Under the pieces are notes generated by a model. It was not told the DNA's origin and did no database searches. It saw only the letters and a program-made list of their open reading frames with translations. From positions 2,232,001-2,296,000 of the forward strand of contig NZ_CP028901.1 in the NCBI RefSeq assembly GCF_003058465.1: 64,000 nt of DNA, read 5' to 3'. The stretch is from Orrella marina. GTDB taxonomy: Bacteria > Pseudomonadota > Gammaproteobacteria > Burkholderiales > Burkholderiaceae_B. Made by a program: the position numbers and the translations under genes. This document shows positions 36,517 through 45,360 of this stretch, piece by piece. The first letter of the stretch is position 1. The number at the start of each line of letters is the position of its first letter.

Positions 36517-36542
36517 TGCACGTACAGAAAACTGTACGTGCA
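36517..36542 (-). terminator. ihfB terminator and group II intron target hairpin
   Basis: TGCACGTACAG (36517-36527) and CTGTACGTGCA (36532-36542) form a perfect 11-bp stem with a 4-base loop. On the minus strand it is followed by TTTTCTATT and then the intron 5' end. It lies 80 bp after the ihfB stop and would end the rpsA-ihfB transcript. Class C introns insert just behind such hairpins. Confidence 0.88.
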
Positions 36543-36621
36543 ACACAGAACCACGACTCAGAACCGCCACTCGTCGAAAACGGACGAAATGTACCGTTCG
36601 CCCATCAGCCCCAGAAAACGA

Positions 36622-36912
36622 TCAGCGCTGAAGCGAACTATCTACCTGCTCGCGCAACTGCTTACCCGCCTTGAAGTGCGGCACTTTTTTACCTGGCACC
36701 AATACCTGCTCGCCTGTCTTGGGATTACGTCCAACTCTCGGAGCGCGCTCCGAGAGGGAAAAACTCCCAAAACCCCGAATCTCGATACGTTGCCCATTCG
36801 CGAGCGAACGAACCATCGCATCGATGATCGTCTTGACAGCGATGTCGGCATCTGCCGCGGAGAGTTGTGGATGACTCTCCGCGAGTGCCGTGATCAGTTC
36901 CGATTTTGTCAC
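36622..36912 (-). CDS. ihfB: Integration host factor subunit beta
   Basis: IHF-beta forms a heterodimer with IHF-alpha that bends DNA in recombination, replication and transcription. The 96-aa protein has the HU/IHF fold with the DNA-intercalating arm [24 protein letters not shown] and the C-terminal GKQLRE helix. The start is GTG at 36912 (MTKSELI), the conserved family N-terminus, rather than TTG two codons upstream. It follows rpsA by 12 bp, the conserved rpsA-ihfB arrangement. Confidence 0.95.
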   Translation of the reverse strand: MTKSELITALAESHPQLSAADADIAVKTIIDAMVRSLANGQRIEIRGFGSFSLSERAPRVGRNPKTGEQVLVPGKKVPHFKAGKQLREQVDSSLQR

Positions 36913-36924
36913 GGTCAAACCAAC

Positions 36925-38643
36925 TTATTCGCCGTCTCTGGCCTGATCGAGCTTGGCCTTGAGCAACGCACCAAGGTTCGTCGTTCCGCTTGTTGCTCCC
37001 GCTTCAGACATCCGCTGCAGTGTTTCGGCAGTCTCCGCATTGTCACGTGCCTTGATTGACAATTGAATCGAGCGACTCTTACGGTCAACGTTGACGATCA
37101 TTGCATCCACACTGTCGCCTTCTTTCATGACTGTTGTTGCATCGTCTACGCGGCCTGCACCCATCTCGGATGCACGCAGGTAGCCTTCAACATCCACTGA
37201 CAGCGTGACGACAGCACCTTTAGCATCAACTGCCTTGACCGTACCCTGAACAACAGCGCCCTTGTCATGTGTCGAAACGAAATTGTTAAACGGATCGCCT
37301 TCGAGTTGCTTGACACCAAGCGAGATACGCTCTTTGTCGGTGTCAATGGCGAGAACAACTGCTTCGATCTCGTCACCCTTCTTGAAGTTACGAACAGCCT
37401 CTTCGCCCGATTCGGACCAGGAGAGGTCTGACAGGTGAACCAGTCCGTCGATACCGCCAGGCAGACCAACGAAGACACCAAAGTCAGTGATCGACTTGAT
37501 TGCACCGCTAACCTTGTCGCCACGCTTGAAGTTGGTTGCAAAGTCTTCCCATGGGTTGGGACGACACTGCTTCATGCCCAGCGAGATGCGGCGACGGTCT
37601 TCGTCGATCTCCAGAACCATGACCTCGACTTCCTCTCCGAGCGTCACGACCTTGCGTGGATCCACGTTCTTGTTGGTCCAGTCCATTTCTGAAACGTGAA
37701 CCAGACCTTCGATACCGGCTTCAACTTCAACGAATGAACCGTAATCGGTCAGGTTGGTAACCTTGCCGAACAGACGGGTTCCCTGTGGGTAGCGACGCGA
37801 GAGGCCGATCCATGGATCTTCGCCAAGCTGCTTCACGCCCAGAGAGACACGGCTCTTTTCCTGGTCGAACTTGAGCACTTTCGCTTCGATTTCCTGACCA
37901 ACCGACAGAACTTCCGAAGGATGACGGACACGGCGCCAGGCCATGTCGGTAATGTGCAACAAGCCATCGATACCACCAAGGTCTACGAACGCACCGTAAT
38001 CGGTGATGTTCTTGACGATACCCTTGATGACGATACCCTCTTCCAGCGTCTCGAGAAGCTTCTGACGCTCCTCACCCATGTTCGCTTCAAGCACTGCACG
38101 ACGTGACAAGACGACGTTGTTGCGCTTGCGATCAAGCTTGATAACCTTGAACTCGAGCGTCTTGCCTTCGTACGGGGTCGTGTCCTTGACAGGACGGGTA
38201 TCCACCAGCGAACCCGGAAGGAATGCACGAATACCGTTGGTCATCACGGTCAGGCCGCCCTTGACCTTGCCTGTGATGGTTCCAGAAACGAGTTCGTTGT
38301 TCTCTAGAGCCTGCTCAAGCGACAGCCAAGCTGACAAGCGCTTGGCGCGATCACGCGAAAGAATGGTATCTCCGTAGCCGTTTTCAAGCGAGTCAATCGC
38401 GACGGAAACGAAATCACCTTCAGATACTTCGAGTTCACCCTGGTCGTTCAGGAACTCTTCAAGAGGGATCAGCGCTTCTGACTTCAGGCCCGCGTTCACA
38501 ACCACGAAGTTGTGATCAACGCGGATGACTTCAGCCGAGATCACCTCGCCTGATTTCATATCCTGGTCTTTAATGCTTTCAGCAAACAGGTCTGCGAAAC
38601 TTTCGCCGCCTGTCAAGTTCTCGATAATGGGTTGAGTTGACAT
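36925..38643 (-). CDS. rpsA: 30S ribosomal protein S1
   Basis: S1 brings mRNA to the 30S subunit. The 572-aa protein contains six S1 RNA-binding repeats; [18 protein letters not shown] and [20 protein letters not shown] are two clear examples. ATG 38643 ([16 protein letters not shown]) is the conserved start; the frame open to 38775 is not. A promoter-like sequence lies about 245 bp upstream (38888-38916), leaving a leader that may carry the S1 autoregulatory site. Confidence 0.97.
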   Translation of the reverse strand: MSTQPIIENLTGGESFADLFAESIKDQDMKSGEVISAEVIRVDHNFVVVNAGLKSEALIPLEEFLNDQGELEVSEGDFVSVAIDSLENGYGDTILSRDRAKRLSAWLSLEQALENNELVSGTITGKVKGGLTVMTNGIRAFLPGSLVDTRPVKDTTPYEGKTLEFKVIKLDRKRNNVVLSRRAVLEANMGEERQKLLETLEEGIVIKGIVKNITDYGAFVDLGGIDGLLHITDMAWRRVRHPSEVLSVGQEIEAKVLKFDQEKSRVSLGVKQLGEDPWIGLSRRYPQGTRLFGKVTNLTDYGSFVEVEAGIEGLVHVSEMDWTNKNVDPRKVVTLGEEVEVMVLEIDEDRRRISLGMKQCRPNPWEDFATNFKRGDKVSGAIKSITDFGVFVGLPGGIDGLVHLSDLSWSESGEEAVRNFKKGDEIEAVVLAIDTDKERISLGVKQLEGDPFNNFVSTHDKGAVVQGTVKAVDAKGAVVTLSVDVEGYLRASEMGAGRVDDATTVMKEGDSVDAMIVNVDRKSRSIQLSIKARDNAETAETLQRMSEAGATSGTTNLGALLKAKLDQARDGE

Positions 38644-39088
38644 GTAAGGAATATCCGAATTGCCCATAGGGCTGGAAATCACGCCCCCTAAAACGAGGGC
38701 GGTGTTAATAATCAAGACCGCTTTCACGCTCACAGATCCCGAGAATCGGCGCAACCTGAAAGGGTATCCCTGCACTCTGCCAAGAACAAAGGAACTGTGT
38801 CAAACCGGGCATCCCGGAGCATCAGGGAAGAACCAAAAACTGTTCCTGCCAGAGCTTACAATTCTCCGATTTCAGAGTGAACTCAGAAATTTAGCAGATT
38901 TTCTTTTTTTGATCAAGCTCTTAGATCGCGCACAGCATACGGTTCTCTGAGAAATCTGTCCTGAAATGTCGTCAGGGTAACAAGACAAATACAGGCAGAT
39001 GACATAACCAGACTCACCCGCCAAGCAGGCCCAGCCAAAACGCGGGCCTGCTCCCAACCTTGCCGCAAGGACTCCCCGGCGCTGTCTG
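38644..39088 (-). promoter_or_regulatory. rpsA upstream region
   Basis: These 445 bp between cmk and rpsA contain no gene. They hold the promoter-like sequence at 38888-38916 and a leader of about 240 nt before the rpsA start. S1 represses its own translation in other bacteria through its leader; whether that holds here cannot be read from the sequence. Confidence 0.5.
38888..38916 (-). promoter_or_regulatory. Sigma-70-like promoter for rpsA
   Basis: On the minus strand TTGATC (38911-38916) and TAAATT (38888-38893) are separated by exactly 17 bp, with an A-rich spacer (AAAAAAAGAAAA). Both hexamers are close to consensus and the position upstream of rpsA is right. Confidence 0.6.
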
Positions 39089-39772
39089 TTACAACAGAGC
39101 CGAGTCAGGACATTGACGCCACAGCGCCAGAACACGCTCGACCGTTTGCTCGACCGTCAGCGCTGATGAGTCGATGACATATGCATCCTCAGCAGGTTTG
39201 AGCGGAGCCACCAACCGGTTCATGTCACGCTCATCCCGTGCCTTCAGGTCAGCGAGGATGATTTCGTAGTCGGCCGATTCACCTTTCTCGACCAACTGGC
39301 GGTAACGCCTGTGCGCCCTGGCATCGACATCAGCCAAGAGAAATATCTTGAGCGGTGCATCTGGAAACACCACTGTTCCCATATCACGGCCGTCAGCGAC
39401 CAGGCCAGGCCAGGTGCGAAACGCTCTTTGTCGCTCCAGCAGCCCCTGCCTCAAGACGGGCTCCTTGGCTAGCTCTGATGCCAGATTGCCAACATTCTCA
39501 TGACGAATACTGGAAGTGACATCAACACCATCGAGCAATATCCGACCCTGTTCAAAATGGATACGCATCTCCCTGGCGAGATCGCTGATTCGAGTCAAGT
39601 CCGTGAGTACGACATCATGGTTCATCACAGTCAGCGCAGCGAGACGGTAGATTGCCCCGCTGTCTAACACATGCCAACCAAGAACCGCCGCGACACGCAA
39701 GGCCACTGTACCCTTGCCTGACGCCGTCGGACCATCCAGGGCAATAACGGGAGCACAGGTGTTCGAAAGCAT
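39089..39772 (-). CDS. cmk: Cytidylate kinase
   Basis: Cmk phosphorylates CMP and dCMP to the diphosphates. The 227-aa protein has the P-loop GPTASGKGTVA, the CMP-binding segment DSGAIYRLAAL and GRDMGTVVFPDAPLKIFL, and the lid-type arginines in RAHRRYRQL. It starts 1 bp after the aroA stop, in the common aroA-cmk-rpsA order. Confidence 0.95.
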   Translation of the reverse strand: MLSNTCAPVIALDGPTASGKGTVALRVAAVLGWHVLDSGAIYRLAALTVMNHDVVLTDLTRISDLAREMRIHFEQGRILLDGVDVTSSIRHENVGNLASELAKEPVLRQGLLERQRAFRTWPGLVADGRDMGTVVFPDAPLKIFLLADVDARAHRRYRQLVEKGESADYEIILADLKARDERDMNRLVAPLKPAEDAYVIDSSALTVEQTVERVLALWRQCPDSALL

Positions 39773-39773
39773 T

Positions 39774-41101
39774 TCAACTTACCAGAGATTTGTACACATC
39801 AAAGTAACCAGGAAAGGTCTTCGATACACAGTCCGGATCTTCAATTGTCAGGGGAACCGGACCGAAGGCTGCTAATGAAAAGCACATCGCCATGCGATGA
39901 TCGTCGTAGGTGTGGATGGAGGCAGATCGCCACGCATCGGCGGCAATCGGCTCAACCATCAACCAGTCATCTCCAGCCTCGACACGGGCACCAAGCTTGC
40001 TCAGCTCGTTTCGCATCGCTTCAATCCTGTCAGTTTCCTTGACTCTCCAGCTTGCAATATTACGCAGCCAGCACGGACCATCCGCATAAATTGCCAGTAC
40101 AGCAGCGGTCATGGCGGCATCGGGAATCAGGTTGAAATCTGCGTCGAACGCTCTCAAGCGCTCACCCTCGGCGACACGCGGCCCGGTCACCTGAATCGAC
40201 TGTTCCCCCAGCTCCACTGTCGCCCCCATAGCCTGCACGTGGTGCGCGAATTTCACATCACCCTGAATACTGCTCCGGCCGATACCGTGAACGGTGACAG
40301 CCCCCCTCCGAGCAGACCGAGCCCAAAGAAATAGGAAGCTGAGGATGCGTCGCCTTCAACGCGCATAAGTCCGGGAGACTGGTACCGGGCATCACGACTG
40401 ATACGGTAGGAGGGTGAGCCATCTTGCTGCACCTGACGGGCAACAACGACCCCGAAACGACTCATCATGTTCAGGGTAATATCGATATAGGGCTGCGAAA
40501 TCAGTTGGCCCTCGACTTCAATGATCAGATCCTCACCAGTCCTGGCGGTAACAAGCGGTGCTGCCATCAAAAGCGACGTCAGGAACTGACTTGAGACTGA
40601 TCCTTTGACCTGAACTCGCTGCCCAGCGATCGAACCTGCCTGAATGTGCAGCGGTGGATAGCCAGTCTGACCGATATAGTCTACCTTTGCTCCCAGCGAA
40701 CGCAACGCATCAACCAAGTCACCAATCGGACGCTCGTGCATGCGCGGAACGCCAGATAGCCGGTAGTCACCACCGGCGAAAGCCAGTGCAGCGGTCAACG
40801 GCCTGAAAGCAGTACCTGCATTGCCGAGAAACAGATTGGCAGTGACCGCCCCCAGACCTGGCTGTCCGTCCACACAGACAACATCCGCCGCCTCTTGCTG
40901 CACTTGCACTCCTAATTGCTTGAGTGCGGCCAGCATCACCCGTGTGTCATCCGAGTCCAGCAATCCTTCAATCCGGGTCCGCCCCTCAGACAGCGCCGCA
41001 AGTAGCAACACCCGGTTGGAAATACTTTTTGAGCCTGGCAGCGTCACGTGCCCACACGCGTTGCGCACTGGAGCCAGCACCAGTGACTCGCTTCGATTCA
41101 T
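39774..41101 (-). pseudogene. aroA: EPSP synthase, apparent one-base frameshift
   Basis: AroA joins phosphoenolpyruvate to shikimate 3-phosphate. Residues 1-282 read normally from ATG 41101 ([41 protein letters not shown]). After GLGLLGGG the frame runs to an early stop at 40253. Adding one G to the G6 run (40301-40306) restores [21 protein letters not shown], which continues to the stop at 39774 with AAMTAAVLAI, RVKETDRIEAM and DDHRMAMCF. All other motifs are intact, so a sequencing error in the homopolymer is likely; a real mutation or slippage-rescued gene are alternatives. Its start overlaps the tyrA stop by 4 bp. Confidence 0.88.
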
Positions 41102-41976
41102 GACCTCTCCTGCTCCCACTGGCGTCGGCGCTCTGCACTCTCACGTAACATTTGCTCGATCCAGTCAAAATCTCCCTTCGCGAGAGCATCTTTTGCCTCG
41201 GACAAGAGTGCGTGCAAACTGTCAATCTGATGCAGCATCGCCGGCCGATTGGCGACAAAAATATCACGCCACATTTCCTCCGAACCCTGAGCGATCCGTG
41301 AAAAATCAGCAAAACCTGCACCCGCCATCTTGAAGTCAACATCCGCGTTCACGTCACGCGCAACTTGCAGAACATAAAGGCTGGCAAGCCAATGAGGCAG
41401 ATGACTGATCGCTGCAACGACCTCGTCGTGTTGATGCACATCCAGCCGATGCAATCGGGCACCACAGGTTCGCCAGGCTGACTCAACGTAACTGACGGTA
41501 TCTTGTGCATTCTCCTCGAGAGGGCACACAATCACATTACGATTCCGGTAAAGGTCGGCGTACGCCGCCTGTGGTCCGAACATGTGAGAACCAGCCATGG
41601 GATGTGCCGGAACAAACTGCCCTATCCGGTTTCCCAGCGTTGCCCGGGCAGCTGACACAACATTTCCCTTCGTACTGCCACCGTCTGTGATGACGACACG
41701 ATCAGACAAGTGATCTGCAAGTTCCCGGAACACTGACTCAAACGCACAAACGGGTGCAGCCACCATGATCAGGTCAGCCTGCTCGGCTGCCTGTCTCGAT
41801 GAAACGGCCTCATCGATGATTCCAAGTTCTCTGGCCTGCTCAAGTGTTTCGGGCCTTCGTCCCACTCCAAGTACCCGCTCCACGACACCAGCCTTTCTGA
41901 GTCCAAGGGCAAACGATCCGCCGATAAGACCCACGCCTATGACCGCAAGAGTTCCTATCTTCAGTTCCTGCGCCAT
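41098..41976 (-). CDS. tyrA: Prephenate dehydrogenase
   Basis: TyrA oxidatively decarboxylates prephenate to 4-hydroxyphenylpyruvate for tyrosine. The 292-aa protein has an N-terminal NAD-binding motif [17 protein letters not shown] and the active-site block [17 protein letters not shown]; no chorismate mutase or ACT domain is fused. ATG 41976 shares one base with the hisC stop codon (TAATG), so the upstream open frame to 42069 is not used. Confidence 0.95.
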   Translation of the reverse strand: MAQELKIGTLAVIGVGLIGGSFALGLRKAGVVERVLGVGRRPETLEQARELGIIDEAVSSRQAAEQADLIMVAAPVCAFESVFRELADHLSDRVVITDGGSTKGNVVSAARATLGNRIGQFVPAHPMAGSHMFGPQAAYADLYRNRNVIVCPLEENAQDTVSYVESAWRTCGARLHRLDVHQHDEVVAAISHLPHWLASLYVLQVARDVNADVDFKMAGAGFADFSRIAQGSEEMWRDIFVANRPAMLHQIDSLHALLSEAKDALAKGDFDWIEQMLRESAERRRQWEQERS

Positions 41977-43112
41977 TAGTTCCCCTTGCCATGTGTCGCC
42001 ATAATATCCTTGAGCGCCTCGATAAACCGGGCGTTCTCCTGCTCCAGTCCGATCGACACCCGCAACCACTCCGGCAAGCCATCTGATGCAACCGGACGCA
42101 CGATTACGCCACGCTTGAGTAGTTCCTGATTAACCATAGCTGCATCCCCGACTCTGACCAGCACAAAATTGGCATAACTCGGAACAAACTCCAGGTCTAA
42201 CTGTGCGAATGCAGTCTCAAGCTGGTTCTTGCCACTTGCATTGACCCTTGCGCTTTCTGCGAGGAAAGCCTCGTCCTGAAAGGCAGCCATGGCAGCTGCT
42301 TGTGCGAGCGTGTTGACATTGAAAGGCTGACGCACCCGTGCCAGCAACTCGGTCAAAGCGGGCTGCGCCAAGGCATAGCCTACACGCAATCCCGCCAGCC
42401 CATAAGCCTTTGAAAAGCTGCGTGAAACCAACAGATTACTGTACTGCCTGACCAGTTCCACACTATCGACTCTCAACTCGGGCAGCAAGTACTCGTTGTA
42501 GGCTTCGTCAAGCACAACCACAACCCGGTTGCCATGCCGCTTCTCAATCTCTGCAAGAAACCAGGCAATCGACTCTTTAGTCAGAAACGTCCCTGTCGGA
42601 TTGTTCGGGTTGGCAATGAAAACGACCTTGGTTGTCTGGTCAATAGCCTCAAGCATGGCCGGCAGATCATGGCCGTAATCCTTTGCTTTGATCATGATGT
42701 GGCGGGCGCCGCGCGCCTGTGTCGCAAGCCGGTAAACCACGAAGGAGTATTCCGAATAGACGGCTGAACTTTCGTGATCCAGCAACGCCATGCCGACCAT
42801 CTCGAGGATGTCGTTCGATCCGTTACCGAGTGTGATCCAGCTTGCCGGAACTCTGAGTCTGGTCGATATCAGCTGCTTGAGCTCATACCCCCCCGGATCG
42901 GGATAGCGACCAAGGCCGCTCACTGCATCAGCAATTGCCTGTCGGGCCGAGTCAGGCATGCCAAGCGGGTTCTCGTTTGACGCCAGTTTGACGACAGCGT
43001 CTGGGCTGAGCCCAAACTCACGCACCAGATCGTCGATTGGCTTGCCCGGAATGTAGGGTTGAATAGCAGTGATATGTGATGGCGCGGCCAACTCACGTTT
43101 CGTTTGACTCAT
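41976..43112 (-). CDS. hisC: Histidinol-phosphate aminotransferase
   Basis: The 378-aa fold-type I PLP enzyme has LASNENPLG at the N-terminus, ANPNNPTGTF, and the PLP lysine in SRSFSKAYGLAGLRVGYA. Placed between pheA and tyrA, it probably also transaminates phenylpyruvate and hydroxyphenylpyruvate, the role inferred for hisC copies in aromatic operons. It starts 30 bp after the pheA stop codon. Confidence 0.92.
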   Translation of the reverse strand: MSQTKRELAAPSHITAIQPYIPGKPIDDLVREFGLSPDAVVKLASNENPLGMPDSARQAIADAVSGLGRYPDPGGYELKQLISTRLRVPASWITLGNGSNDILEMVGMALLDHESSAVYSEYSFVVYRLATQARGARHIMIKAKDYGHDLPAMLEAIDQTTKVVFIANPNNPTGTFLTKESIAWFLAEIEKRHGNRVVVVLDEAYNEYLLPELRVDSVELVRQYSNLLVSRSFSKAYGLAGLRVGYALAQPALTELLARVRQPFNVNTLAQAAAMAAFQDEAFLAESARVNASGKNQLETAFAQLDLEFVPSYANFVLVRVGDAAMVNQELLKRGVIVRPVASDGLPEWLRVSIGLEQENARFIEALKDIMATHGKGN

Positions 43113-43142
43113 TGCTTGACGCTCTTGCTGTTAGGTCAGATG

Positions 43143-44228
43143 CTATTGCCTTGGATAGGAACCAAGAACCTTGAAGTAGGCACAACGATGCTGCAATTGT
43201 TCCAGTGCGGTTACAACCGCAGGATCGTGCTGATGCCCTTCGATGTCAACGTAAAAATAATATTCCCACTGCCCGGTGCGCGCGGGCCTTGACTCGAAGC
43301 GAGACATCGATACACCATTTTCTGAAAGCGGTGCGAGCATCTTGTAGACAGCACCTGCTTCATTGGGAACAGCCAGGATCAGACTGGTTTTGTCGCGCCC
43401 ACTCGGCAAGGTGTCGATCTGCCCGATTGCCAGAAATCGCGTCCGGTTCAACGGGTCGTCCTGAATACCCTCTGCGACGATGGAAAGCCCCCATGCGCGA
43501 GCGGCAATATCGCTTGCGATCGCTGCAACGCCCGGATCGGATGCTGCAATTCTGGCCGCTTCTGCGTTGCTTGCCACGGGCTCCCGATTGAGCGCCGGCT
43601 GATTCATGCCAAGCCAGTGCTGGCACTGAGCCAGCGCCTGAGGATGAGCCAATACCCGGGTCACACCCTCTGTCGTTCCGGACTGGGTCAGTAGACAGTG
43701 CCGTATCAGGATTGAATGCTCACCAATGATACTCAACGGAGAGTGCAATAGCAGATCGAGCGTCCGATTAACCGCCCCTTCGGTGGAATTCTCTACCGGA
43801 ACAATACCGATGTTGGCTCCGCCAGCTTCGACGGTCCTGAAAACCTCATCAAAGTTCGGACAGGGCACTCCGACAATCGCACTTCCCATGAATTCAAACG
43901 CAGCCTGCTCGGAAAACGAGCCTGCTGGTCCCAGATAGGCTACCCGGATCTCCTGCTCCAGACCTCTGCACACCGAGATAATCTGTGACCAGATTGCTTC
44001 GACGGACTCTTCTGAAATCGGCCCTTTATTCTGGCCCTGCAAGGCGCGTATCACTTGCGCCTCCCGCTCGGGCCGGAACACCGGGCCTTGTTCGTTGTGA
44101 GCATGTTTGATGTCGCCCACCGCTTGCGCAGTTCTGGCACGCTCATTGATCAACTCGAGGATCTGGCTATCCAGCGAATCAATCCTGTTTCGCAGGGGCA
44201 GCAACTTCACTTGCAACTCTTTATCCAT
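43143..44228 (-). CDS. pheA: Bifunctional chorismate mutase/prephenate dehydratase
   Basis: The 361-aa P-protein converts chorismate to phenylpyruvate in two steps. Residues 1-90 form the AroQ chorismate mutase helix bundle ([19 protein letters not shown]), about 95-275 the prephenate dehydratase domain with the TRF motif in NRTRFLAIG, and 280-361 the ACT regulatory domain with [15 protein letters not shown], which usually binds phenylalanine for feedback inhibition. ATG 44228 overlaps the serC stop by 8 bp. Confidence 0.95.
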   Translation of the reverse strand: MDKELQVKLLPLRNRIDSLDSQILELINERARTAQAVGDIKHAHNEQGPVFRPEREAQVIRALQGQNKGPISEESVEAIWSQIISVCRGLEQEIRVAYLGPAGSFSEQAAFEFMGSAIVGVPCPNFDEVFRTVEAGGANIGIVPVENSTEGAVNRTLDLLLHSPLSIIGEHSILIRHCLLTQSGTTEGVTRVLAHPQALAQCQHWLGMNQPALNREPVASNAEAARIAASDPGVAAIASDIAARAWGLSIVAEGIQDDPLNRTRFLAIGQIDTLPSGRDKTSLILAVPNEAGAVYKMLAPLSENGVSMSRFESRPARTGQWEYYFYVDIEGHQHDPAVVTALEQLQHRCAYFKVLGSYPRQ

Positions 44229-45360
44229 GGGTCCGCTCAAACGATTCGAGATATTCAATCAATGCCATCACACCCTCCAGAGGCATGGCGTTATAAATGG
44301 AGGCTCTCATCCCGCCTACACTCTTGTGACCCTTGAGTTGCGCCAGACCGCGCTCCCGTGCGCCATCCAGAAAGATACCATCGAGCGTGGTGTCAGGCAG
44401 AAAAAACGGCACATTCATGCGAGAGCGAAACTGCGGATGCACCGGCAGCTGATAAAAATCCGACCGATCAAAGAACTGATAGAGGCGTCGGGATTTTTCC
44501 TGATTGACCTTCTCGATCGCATCAAGCCCACCCTGCTTGAGCAACCACTTGAACACAAGCCCCGCGATATAGATCGAGTAGGCTGGCGGCGTGTTGAATC
44601 GGGAGCGCTCTTTTGCGACATTTGCGTAATCAAACGCAGACGGGCATATCGGCAAGGCGTGGCCCAGCAGATCACGGCGCACGACCACAATAGTGACACC
44701 AGCCGGTCCCGCATTCTTCTGCGCACCTGCATATAGCATCCCAACCCGGTCTAACGGCATCGATCTGGACAGAAAATGCGAAGAAGCGTCCACCACCAAC
44801 TCAACATCCCCCGCGCCAAGCGCTCGCATGCGCCGGGCATCTGGCCAGTCCATGAACTCGACTCCGCCAATGGTCTCATTGCTGCAGATATGCAGGAAAG
44901 ACGCATCCGGACGAACCTGCCATTGATCGACTGCTGGAAACCAGGCCCACGGCTGCCAGGTTCGCCCATCCTGATTCAGTTCAGACTCACTCGAAGCAAC
45001 AACGCTCACATCACCGTACTTGCGAGCTTCAGTCGCGGACTTTCTTGACCAGATCCCGCTCAGCACGAAATCCGCCTTATGACCATCACGGAGTCCTATC
45101 AGGTTCATGGGAACGATCGCGTTCTCGGCAGTCGCTCCTCCCTGCATGAAAAGGACAGCGAACTCGTCACCGATACCTAGCAACTCGCGCAGATCGTCCT
45201 CGGCTTCGTCGCAGATCCGGGTGAACTCCGGGCCACGGTGGCTCATCTCCATGACGGACATCCCGCTGCCGTTCCAGTCCAGCATCTCCTGGGCCGCCTG
45301 TTGCAGTACTGATTCAGGCAATGCGGAAGGCCCCGCCGAAAAGTTCCAAAGCCGCGCCAT
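44221..45360 (-). CDS. serC: Phosphoserine aminotransferase
   Basis: SerC makes 3-phosphoserine for serine synthesis and also acts in pyridoxal phosphate synthesis in many bacteria. The 379-aa protein has [19 protein letters not shown] and the PLP-lysine block [21 protein letters not shown]. Its ATG sits inside the gyrA stop region (TGATG), so the two are coupled. The GTG one codon upstream is less likely. Confidence 0.95.
   Translation of the reverse strand: MARLWNFSAGPSALPESVLQQAAQEMLDWNGSGMSVMEMSHRGPEFTRICDEAEDDLRELLGIGDEFAVLFMQGGATAENAIVPMNLIGLRDGHKADFVLSGIWSRKSATEARKYGDVSVVASSESELNQDGRTWQPWAWFPAVDQWQVRPDASFLHICSNETIGGVEFMDWPDARRMRALGAGDVELVVDASSHFLSRSMPLDRVGMLYAGAQKNAGPAGVTIVVVRRDLLGHALPICPSAFDYANVAKERSRFNTPPAYSIYIAGLVFKWLLKQGGLDAIEKVNQEKSRRLYQFFDRSDFYQLPVHPQFRSRMNVPFFLPDTTLDGIFLDGARERGLAQLKGHKSVGGMRASIYNAMPLEGVMALIEYLESFERTHG

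Noticed and set aside
36239..37059. Plus-strand open frames over the intron 5' end and ihfB
   Set aside because: They are antisense to ihfB and intron RNA domains and show no protein motif.
39774..41119. Two separate genes in place of aroA
   Set aside because: The two frames are consecutive parts of one EPSP synthase, joined perfectly by one added G; a two-gene reading has no precedent.
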